In this document: positions 28,801-33,700 of the stretch, one piece after another
Layout: each line of letters begins with the position of its first letter
How positions within the stretch are numbered: position 1 is the stretch's first letter
Assembly (NCBI GenBank): GCA_019744845.1
Contig: JAIETW010000001.1
Coordinates: 144,299-177,998, forward strand
Length of the DNA: 33,700 bases
Reading direction: 5' to 3'
Source: Patescibacteria group bacterium
GTDB lineage: Bacteria > Patescibacteriota > Minisyncoccia > Phycocordibacterales > Phycocordibacteraceae
Position numbers and translations under genes: made by a program
The notes under the pieces: model-generated
Told to the model about the DNA's origin: nothing
Database searches by the model: none
Seen by the model: only the letters and a program-made list of their open reading frames with translations

Positions 28801-31800
28801 GCGTGGTCAACGTTGGACTGGTACCAAACACAAGAGCTCCAGAACCAGTCTCGTCACTGATTTCTCCCGCGATACCCGCAGACGTTGTAATTGCAGTAAA
28901 CGGACTCGTGCCGTTTCCTTTTACGATTCCCGTAAGAGAACCAGCGCCTGTACCTCCTGAAGAAACACCAAGTGCCTGTGCGAGTGTGAGTGCACCGTTA
29001 GAAGCGAAAGTAGAAGTTGCGCTCTGACCAAAGGACGCAATGTTGGCCGTAAGAGTGCCATTAAATAGTGTCGTAGTTGTGCCATTGGCAATAGTGACGT
29101 TGCCAGTAAGGTTTGCGCCTGAAATTGTCGGACTTGTACCGAAGACAAGCGCACCAGATCCTGTCTCATCAGTGATTGCAGTCGCGAGGTTTGCAGAAGA
29201 TGGTGTTGCGAGAAGTGTTGCAACACCGGTGCCTAGTCCAGAGATACCAGTAGAGACTGGGAGACCCGTTGCGTTGGTAAGAGTGATGGCAGATGGAGTG
29301 CCAAGGTTTGGAGTGGTGAGGGTTGGACTCGTGCCAAAGACGAGAGCGCCTGATCCAGTCTCGTCTCCGACGATGCCAGCAACTTCGGAGGAAGTATCAA
29401 TTTCGGTAGCGAGAATGACATTTACAGAACCAAGGAGTGTTTCTAGTTCACCAATTGAATCAATCTCTGTTGAAGCAATAATGTTCACGCCAGTCAGCGT
29501 TTCAATCTCTCCCAGCGTATCAATAGAGGTGGTAGAAACTTTGTTATTAAAGAGAGACCAATCTGCAGACGCAAGAAGTCCTCGCGCAGATGCAGACGCG
29601 GAAGGGAGGTTAAACGTAATCGTGTTCCCTGCTCCAGTAACCGTGAAGTCGGTACCAGACGTAGAGGAAGCGATGGTAATGGTTGGTCCTGACTGGGTCT
29701 GACCTGCGGGACCTACTGAGGTTACTGCCGCAGTAAGGAATCCTGCATCGTTCGTGAAGTCTGCAAGTGTGACTGCCGTTAGATCAAGCTCAGATTCTGC
29801 AACGGTGTCTGCATCAAGAGCACAGCTAGTACCGTTACAAGTGAAGTCACCAAAGTCACCAGACGCAAGCATCGCTGCAGTCACGTCATCTACCGTGAGT
29901 GCATTTGCCGTAATCGTAAGACCTGAGCCAGTAAGATCAGTGAAGCGCTCATTATTAATGAAGAGAGACCCCACACCCTGCATACCAGTCGTGGTCGCGT
30001 TCCCATTAATAGTTGAAGACGCAGTAGAAAGGAATCCTGCGAGTGTGGTGTTACCCGTCAGTGACGCGCCACCAATAGTCGGGCTCGTACCAAACACTAG
30101 TGCACCACTTCCTGTCTCGTCGGTAATTGCAGTGGCAAGGTTTGCGGAAGATGGTGTCGCAAGTAGTGTGGCAACTCCTGTTCCGAGTCCGGTGATACCA
30201 GTGGAAACTGGAAGACCAGTCGCGTTGGTAAGGGTTACCGCAGACGGCGTGCCAAGGTTTGGCGTCGTGAGTGTGGGTGATGTTCCGAAGACGAGCGCAC
30301 CTGATCCTGTTTCGTCTCCTACAATTCCAGCCACCTCAGAAGACGTATCAATCTCAGTTGCGAGAATCACATTCACACTTCCAAGAAGAGTCTCAAGCTC
30401 ACCGATTGAATCTATCTCAGTTGAGGCGATGATGTTTACGCCAGTAAGTGTTTCAATCTCCCCGAGTGTGTCTATAGAAGTCGTAGAGACTTTGTTATTG
30501 AAGAGTGTCCAATCCGCAGAGGCGAGGAATCCTGGCTGTGAACCGTTTGCTTTCTGGGCGTTGGTGTAATCAAGAGAGATAAGTCCTCCTGACGCATTAA
30601 AGTCGTTTGCAGTGAACGTTGCTGCTCCCTTGGTAGTTCCATCTGCTGCCGCATCATTGATAGATACGTTTCCTCCCGAGAACACAAGAGGAGAAGAGAA
30701 GGTGGTCGTGGCGGTCCAGGTAGGAATACCGTTAAGCCATGAAAGTACCTGACCTCCCGTTCCCTGTGTGGTAGTCGCAAGTGCGCCCGTACCATTTCCA
30801 TAGAGGAGTCCTCCTGCCTGAATGTTGGTCCATCCGGTACCCCCACGAGCAACGGTGAGCGTGCCGGTAGTACCAGAAAGAATGTTGAGGTTTGTTGCGT
30901 CCGTAAGATCAAAGGCAGGTGTCGCATCTGTGCCACCAAGTGAAAGCGTGACGCCACCAAATGAAATGGTGGAGTTGGTAAGACCACTGTTATTAAGCGT
31001 GCCGCTTACCGTAGGAGTATTGGTAAGCGTGTTCCCTGCGCCTACCGTCTGAAGTCCGAGCGTAAGGCCGTTAAAGGATGCGGTAGAAGACGCAATGGTG
31101 ATTGCAGGTCCTGACTGTACCTGACCTACAGGTCCAATAGACTGAAGTGCAGCAGTCACAAGTCCAAGGGAGCTTGTGGCGACATCCGTCCATGTCGTGC
31201 CATTCCAGAAGAGAAGATCTCCATAGTTCTCCGTCATTGCCGCGACATCTGAGAGATCTTCTATAGAGTTGTTAGTGAGATCATCTGCAGTACGTGCGAC
31301 CTGCTGTGTCTCCCAGTAGTCTGCAGACGTAGTGGAGAAGAAGTATCCCTTTGCAATACCATCAAGGTATGTCTGCACGCGTGCATTGGTGTAGTAGAGA
31401 TTGGTTACCCCTTCATCAAGTGCGTCAGTGGTGGTAGCCGCGATAATTCCGGCGACCGTCAAACCGAAGTCAGAGATCGTTGAGGCAAGCTGCGTTCCTG
31501 TTTGATTTGCACGAGCAAGGTAGTAGCTTCCCTCCTGTCCATCAAACGTTCCGGTCCAGTCTCCCGTCGCATTTATCGTAAGTGCACCAGCCACATTCTG
31601 AAGTCCTGCACCGGTAAGGTCCGTGAAGGTTTCTCCATTCAGACCAAAAGCAGTCGTCGTAGCCTGCGTGAAGATACCCGTAGATGCAGTGCTTGCACCG
31701 ATTGGGGTGTTATTGATGGTGCCACCGGAGATGGTGAGTGCGTCGGTCACTTGGCCGTCCGTTGCAGAGCCTACGAGGTTTGCAAATGCGATACCAAGCG

Positions 31801-33700
31801 TGGAAGTTGCAGAGAGAGTGTAGCCAGAACCGTTACCGACAAGAATTTGACCAAAGGTAGGAGTAGAGGCAAGTCCGGTACCTCCAGATCCAACGCCAAG
31901 TGCCTGCGCAAGGGTAAGTGCACCGTTAGATGCAAAGGTTGAAGTTGCAGACTGACCAAACGATGCAACGTTTGCGGTCAGTGCGCCATTAAAGAGTGTG
32001 GTCGTGGTGCCGCTTGCAATCGTCACGTTACCCGTGAGGTTTGCGTTTGAAAGAGTTGGAGAAGTGCCGAACACAAGCGCGCCGCTTCCCGTCTCATCCG
32101 TAACTGCAGTTATAAGGTTTGCACTTGAAGGAGTACCAAGGAAGGTAGCAACTCCTGTTCCGAGTCCGGTGATACCTGTAGATACTGGAAGACCCGTCGC
32201 GTTAGTCAAAGTTACTGCAGACGGCGTGCCAAGGTTTGGAGTCGTGAGTGTAGGTGATGTTCCGAAGACGAGCGCACCTGATCCTGTTTCGTCTCCGACA
32301 ATTCCAGCCACCTCAGAAGAGGTGTCTATCTCTCCAGAGACAATGACATTAGTGCCACCAAGGATCGCTTCAAGTTCTCCGATCGTATCTATCTCGGTCG
32401 CAAGAATGACGTTGACCGAACCGAGAAGCGTTTCTAGTTCTGAGGTCGTGTCTATTTCCGTAGACGCAATGATGTTTACACCCGTGAGGGTTTCAATCTC
32501 TCCAAGCGTATCAATTGAAGTCGTAGAGACTTTGTTGTTGAAGGTAGACCAGTCAGTAGAGGAAAGAAGGCCACGGTTCGCTGCAGACGCAGAAGGGAGG
32601 TTGAACGTGAGCGTGTCCCCTGCGCCAGTAATGGTGAAGTCTGTGCCAGACGTTGAAGAGGCAAACGTGATAGTGGTACCACTCTGTGTTTGGCCAGTGG
32701 GGCCAATCGCAGTAATCGCACTCGTCGGAAGACCGAGAGATGAGGTGGCAGTCAATGTGTAACCACTTCCGTTCCCTACCAAAATCTGTCCGTAGGTTGG
32801 TGTAGAGGTAATGCCCGTACCACCACGACCCACCGCAAGAGTTCCTGTTGTGTCTGCAAGCGCAATACCGAGAGAGGAGGTTGCAACCTGCACCCATCCA
32901 GTACCGCTACTGTTTCCAATTAGTAGCTCATTGGCGTTCACTGAACTGATTCCAGTGCCGCCACGAGAAGCGGCGAGCGTCCCCGCCCAGGTGGTGGTGA
33001 AGGTGTGTACGTCTCCTGCGGAAGTAATGGCCAGACGAATATTCGTATCAGACGAGGTGGCAAAGGTTTGTGTAGATCCAGTTTGGAACTGACCGAGTGC
33101 ACCGAGTGCGGTAATACCTCCTCCAGCACCCGCATCGGCACCACAAGTAAACTGACCAGTCGTCGCGCTCCAGAGAAGCTTGTCACTTGATCCTGAACAG
33201 GAAGAAAGACCTGCGCCGTAGATGTATCCTGTATTCAAATCAAGACCGCGTGGAGTAGAGATACCTCCAGCAAACGTAGAGGTGGCAGTCGCCTCTCCAC
33301 GAATAGTGGTGGTTGCAGTCCGTCCTACTGCCACATACTCAAGTGAAGAAATTGCAGTAGAGGAAGCGACGCTAAGTGTCGTGTTACCCGTCAAGGTAAC
33401 TCCTGAAAGTGTAGGGCTGGTTCCGAAGACGAGTGCTCCACTTCCCGTCTCATCCGTAATTGCAGTGGCGAGGTTTGCAGAAGATGGTGTCGCAAGGAGT
33501 GTGGCGACTCCAGTACCAAAGCCAGAGATACCAGTGGAGACTGGAAGACCAGTTGCGTTAGTCAAAGTAACTGCTGATGGAGTACCGAGGTTTGGTGTGG
33601 TCAACGTTGGACTGGTACCAAACACAAGTGCACCTGAACCAGTTTCGTCTCCCACGATTCCTGCAACTTCAGAGGAAGTATCAATCTCTCCTGAGGTGAT
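19880..33700 (-). CDS. Giant repetitive extracellular fibre-like protein (N-terminus beyond the window)
   Basis: Continuous minus-strand frame of 4607 codons including stop. The ORF-track start at 33655 is an internal GTG in ...ITSGEIDTSSEVAGIVGDETG; the frame is open to base 33700. Repeats resemble phage tail-fibre repeats (DETGSGALVFGTSPTLTTPNLGTPSA, SGGTG, LPSASxxxRGLLxSADWSxFNNK). Confidence 0.93.
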   Translation of the reverse strand: MTSGEIDTSSEVAGIVGDETGSGALVFGTSPTLTTPNLGTPSAVTLTNATGLPVSTGISGFGTGVATLLATPSSANLATAITDETGSGALVFGTSPTLSGVTLTGNTTLSVASSTAISSLEYVAVGRTATTTIRGEATATSTFAGGISTPRGLDLNTGYIYGAGLSSCSGSSDKLLWSATTGQFTCGADAGAGGGITALGALGQFQTGSTQTFATSSDTNIRLAITSAGDVHTFTTTWAGTLAASRGGTGISSVNANELLIGNSSGTGWVQVATSSLGIALADTTGTLAVGRGGTGITSTPTYGQILVGNGSGYTLTATSSLGLPTSAITAIGPTGQTQSGTTITFASSTSGTDFTITGAGDTLTFNLPSASAANRGLLSSTDWSTFNNKVSTTSIDTLGEIETLTGVNIIASTEIDTTSELETLLGSVNVILATEIDTIGELEAILGGTNVIVSGEIDTSSEVAGIVGDETGSGALVFGTSPTLTTPNLGTPSAVTLTNATGLPVSTGITGLGTGVATFLGTPSSANLITAVTDETGSGALVFGTSPTLSNANLTGNVTIASGTTTTLFNGALTANVASFGQSATSTFASNGALTLAQALGVGSGGTGLASTPTFGQILVGNGSGYTLSATSTLGIAFANLVGSATDGQVTDALTISGGTINNTPIGASTASTGIFTQATTTAFGLNGETFTDLTGAGLQNVAGALTINATGDWTGTFDGQEGSYYLARANQTGTQLASTISDFGLTVAGIIAATTTDALDEGVTNLYYTNARVQTYLDGIAKGYFFSTTSADYWETQQVARTADDLTNNSIEDLSDVAAMTENYGDLLFWNGTTWTDVATSSLGLVTAALQSIGPVGQVQSGPAITIASSTASFNGLTLGLQTVGAGNTLTNTPTVSGTLNNSGLTNSTISFGGVTLSLGGTDATPAFDLTDATNLNILSGTTGTLTVARGGTGWTNIQAGGLLYGNGTGALATTTQGTGGQVLSWLNGIPTWTATTTFSSPLVFSGGNVSINDAAADGTTKGAATFTANDFNASGGLISLDYTNAQKANGSQPGFLASADWTLFNNKVSTTSIDTLGEIETLTGVNIIASTEIDSIGELETLLGSVNVILATEIDTSSEVAGIVGDETGSGALVFGTSPTLTTPNLGTPSAVTLTNATGLPVSTGITGLGTGVATLLATPSSANLATAITDETGSGALVFGTSPTIGGASLTGNTTLAGFLSTASSTINGNATTTGMQGVGSLFINNERFTDLTGSGLTITANALTVDDVTAAMLASGDFGDFTCNGTSCALDADTVAESELDLTAVTLADFTNDAGFLTAAVTSVGPAGQTQSGPTITIASSTSGTDFTVTGAGNTITFNLPSASASARGLLASADWSLFNNKVSTTSIDTLGEIETLTGVNIIASTEIDSIGELETLLGSVNVILATEIDTSSEVAGIVGDETGSGALVFGTSPTLTTPNLGTPSAITLTNATGLPVSTGISGLGTGVATLLATPSSANLATAITDETGSGALVFGTSPTISGANLTGNVTIANGTTTTLFNGTLTANIASFGQSATSTFASNGALTLAQALGVSSGGTGAGSLTGIVKGNGTSPFTAITTSAGIAGEISDETGSGALVFGTSPTLTTPNLGTPSAVTLTNATGLPVSTGISGLAAGIATFLGTPSSANLATAITDETGSGALVFGTSPTLVTPNLGTPSAVTLTNATGLPLTTGVTGTLGVANGGTGSTTLTGILRGNGTSQVSTVVIGSGLTFDGTTLATSGAGITAIGPAGQTQTGGTITFASSTSGTDFTITGATDTITFNLPTASGSNRGLLSTTDWTTFNNKVSTTSIDTIGEIETLTGVNIIVSTEIDSTSELETLLGSVNVILATEIDTIAELETILGGTNVIVSGEIDTSSEVAGIVGDETGSGALVFGTSPTLTTPNLGTPSAVTLTNATGLPVSTGISGLGTGVATLLATPSSANLATAITDETGSGALVFGTSPTISGANLTGNVTLANATTTTLFNGALTANVASFGQTATSSFASNGALTLAQALGVSSGGTGWGTLQSNAILLGNGTGAIATTTAGTNGQVLALVSGVPTWTSTTTAGTGLSYSGGAFNVNTTQNISRLSNLTSNGFVKTSGGDGTLSIDTTTYLTAAITSLGPIGQGQTGSSVTIASSTSGIDFSVTGAGNTLTFNLPSASGSNRGLLTSADWSLFNNKVSTTSIDTLGEIETLTGVNIIASTEIDSIGELETLLGSVNVILGTEIDTSSEIAAIVGDETGSGALVFGTSPTLTTPNLGTPSAVTLTNATGLPVSTGISGLGTGVAALLATPSSVNLATALTDETGSGAAVFGTSPTFTTNISLGTAGVRLSDDGDGALTLLGLGDGNDENLVINLDDTANEVVITSSTSVATTTFSSIGLSALRLNTTGTSTLAGVVTSQGITFTGLNCSASNQLLQTDASGNVICGTDDSGAGGGIATVQENDADVTTTATVIDFLGSDFVVSGASGESEISIDYTNGQAASASLKGFLTSADWTLFNNKVSTTSIDTLGEIETLTGVNIIASTEIDSIGELETLLGSVNVILATEIDTSSEVAGIVGDETGSGALVFGTSPSLTTPNLGTPSAATLTNATGLPISTGVSGLAAGIATFLGTPSSANLISAVTDETGSGALVFGTSPTLSGVTLSGNTTLTNATSTTLFSGSLTGNTLAIGSSASTTITSAGAITTPTTLTVSSGGLTVTGNSTITGTLGSLTGVTSSGTITFSGLTADRGVFTTTGGQLTTTAASLALSNSISDETGSGALVFGTSPTFTTNISLGTAGVRLTDDGDGALTFLGLGDGSDEDLTFNFDDTANQVVVTSSTGVATTSFSSIGLSALRLNTTGTSTLAGVVTSQGVTFTGLNCSASNQLLQTDASGNVICGTDDSGAGGGIATVQENDADVTTSATVIDFLGADFIVSGGTVESEISIDYVNGQAASASNKGFLTSADWTVFNNKVSTTSIDSIAEVETLVGGLNIIVSTEIDTPGELETLLGSVNVILATEIDTSSEVAGIVGDETGSGALVFGTSPTFTTNVNFGTAGVRVTDDGDGALTFLGLGNGSDEDLTFNFDDTANELVITSSTGVSTTTLSSIGLSATRINTTATSTFTGIRIASQGLTLGGYDCSAAGSLLQTDSSGNVICGTDDSSGGGAGLQEGYDVDGVIEVASNNAVVITETTAAATTGDLLQLTVNPATTGTFSGDALQITLDAADANANTGTGLRMIVDRSQYTGMPVIIEDDAGVDMLALSQTGGLTIGSETHRLDATAYGDYTSIGFDLQQNLTGIIDISVYDTTRDTDGGDWRTNVLSSQLSWYTETKDDGVNDPCNIATDDRCGSSVFPRKAILVTTADALYIFDGTNNTMWMKFTQSGGTFALGADTNNNPSGVAAENGVIVVGTNGASGTGMYAFDFKQDVMYRYNTTNRTQADINIGNRNTTATYADNAETGFLIVNNIVNDVSIALQTSSNEGAAGTLVAPVANQAGPLRGVTVIAAATDSGVSVINMGTRKVITYADNAGDDYNQVAMTNRGRMYATNETQQQLEEWRAVDTVTVAQATPTRLYDQTLAGLTPITTGTAPTISTSPSALAVIPRSSSAREAATTGQIDSGDIVYVGTNQGLAEVHTSGGALVGASWSKITTTATSTPFMVGSVRSAHLFEEAAGATRTFSAVGAVGSTQNVLDQAGATAPTFASGGIRGNAVNFNNNSYLCSDANADGTCDNDSDLAMGAATIGFTVSVWFKHGTSLPAAGGDTLFEKCFDTTPAQTIGCVYGGMNTAGNIVFGIDDDATFTVSSSYDDIVTSSALYNDNQWHHAVFTRQNTTGLCLYIDGRQAAACDTTVGATATVDTVAQIMTVGGTCSGAACATGTNLWDGAIDEFVWSATGATTASGLTQQSANRLYLDGRAHLIRPAAGVTDATTFTSTTIGDSGEAYVPDSFVGLVVELTGGTGAGQTRTIISNTATTFTVYPAFTVTPDTSTDYRVSPARLYGSTDTVTSIAVDAPTALNKVRKLFVGTSDGSDGGGITVYTNAGAGSIKTEVIHSDAGYPDDDNGTAWSGTDADDITALASYSDSIVLGNGTFFRSQRRDVSLKGLQADTIGAITDIQQQLIASGLFGATQDVLGLGQGADLAEIYESTQQLEQGEIVAVDPELALGVKRSTDPYQKNVLGIVASRPGLVLGPEFENSYPIALVGRVPVKITTENGIPEVGDRITSSSLEGYGMRATKAGRTLGTVIDTIDQEQLAVCPGDQEDDTRRCITVTVFVNLVDFQGMSLSLLVEEAREGLSFGGEAIPVATCVDTDGNATSTASDGACEEGYELVEATEVESNGLTLAIDEEQEIIGYLKSMREEMQEGELESEIFTDRLAAAFEVYTPRIVAEGLRVGRVTALNEEILFENDVVFFGTPYFTTDTAGFAVIKEGDMAVDITFEREYLEKPIVNATLSAGDGISANTEQGAAAIQAFFGNDIRYLVANATTTGFTIILNKAAEEDITFNWIALWVKEARTIESEQEELAEELPVETEPDEAIDSPEEPPVTDPEPVSPSPDPEPVIDPVPPPVEDPVVEPESAPEPPPESAPESP
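19883..20070 (-). other. Pro/Glu-rich C-terminal tail of the giant protein
   Basis: EELPVETEPDEAIDSPEEPPVTDPEPVSPSPDPEPVIDPVPPPVEDPVVEPESAPEPPPESAPESP*. No TM helix or LPXTG at the end. Confidence 0.85.
20885..21265 (-). other. Domain resembling phage-tail / Peptidase_G2-type autoprocessing regions
   Basis: DLAEIYESTQQLEQGEIVAVDPELALGVKRS...VLGIVASRPGLVLG...YPIALVGRVPVKITTENGIPEVGDRITSSSLEGYGMRATKAGRTLGTVID. Family name from memory of the motif pattern only. Confidence 0.35.
21977..22545 (-). other. LamG / concanavalin-like domain in the giant protein
   Basis: FTVSVWFKHGTSLPAAGGDTLFEK...NIVFGIDDDATF...NDNQWHHAVFTRQNTTGLCLYIDGRQAA...LWDGAIDEFVWS. Confidence 0.85.
24100..33700 (-). repeat. 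Multi-scale protein-coding repeat array in the giant gene
   Basis: By eye, about 18 copies of DETGSG(A)(L/A)VFGTSPT and 7 full copies of the KVSTTSID...EIDTSSEVAGIVG block (near 32540, 30490, 29540, 28200, 27070, 26100, 24730), plus a partial at the right edge. Confidence 0.9.

Noticed and set aside
33655-33655. ORF-track start of the giant protein (MGDETGSG...)
   Set aside because: It is an internal GTG inside the repeat ...SSEVAGIVGDETG; the same frame continues open to base 33700, so the true start is outside the window.
24100-33700. CRISPR or non-coding satellite array
   Set aside because: Repeats are in frame, protein-conserved with synonymous drift, and of variable unit size; there is no short palindromic repeat with unique spacers.
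19880-33700. Prophage tail-fibre module
   Set aside because: Repeat style is phage-like, but the visible flank is cellular (surface proteins, peptidase, nucleotide metabolism) with no phage structural, integrase or lysis genes. Cannot be excluded upstream of 33700.
1-33700. tRNA, rRNA, transposase or defence-system genes
   Set aside because: Looked for characteristic motifs in the intergenic gaps and ORFs and recognised none; absence was judged by eye only.

Overview
The window looks like a Patescibacteria/CPR (Parcubacteria-like) chromosome segment, inferred from gene content and protein style. Nearly everything is on the minus strand. Right to left, it contains: (1) the C-terminal 4606 aa of a giant repetitive fibre-like protein, whose frame stays open through the right edge of the window; (2) a tightly packed cell-surface operon with two paralogous N-anchored proteins, one dockerin-bearing secreted protein, three paralogous cohesin-like proteins with C-terminal TM helices, and a HAD-like protein; (3) an M23 peptidase and small membrane or basic proteins; (4) an MFS transporter; (5) a short IMP dehydrogenase; (6) carA-carB; (7) a short plus-strand pair (DUF1653-like and a hypothetical); (8) a small membrane protein, a PIF1-like helicase, and pyrC-pyrD-pyrE (pyrE cut by the left edge). 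The main points of interest are the cohesin/dockerin operon beside the giant fibre gene; a candidate attenuator in the carA leader (promoter, 20-codon leader ORF running through a terminator-like hairpin and T7 tract, ending in an ATGA overlap with carA); and several genes with a -10-like hexamer only 5-10 nt before the ATG, including one symmetric divergent promoter, suggesting leaderless transcripts. No tRNA, rRNA, CRISPR array or transposase was recognised. All family calls are from reading motifs, with no database search.
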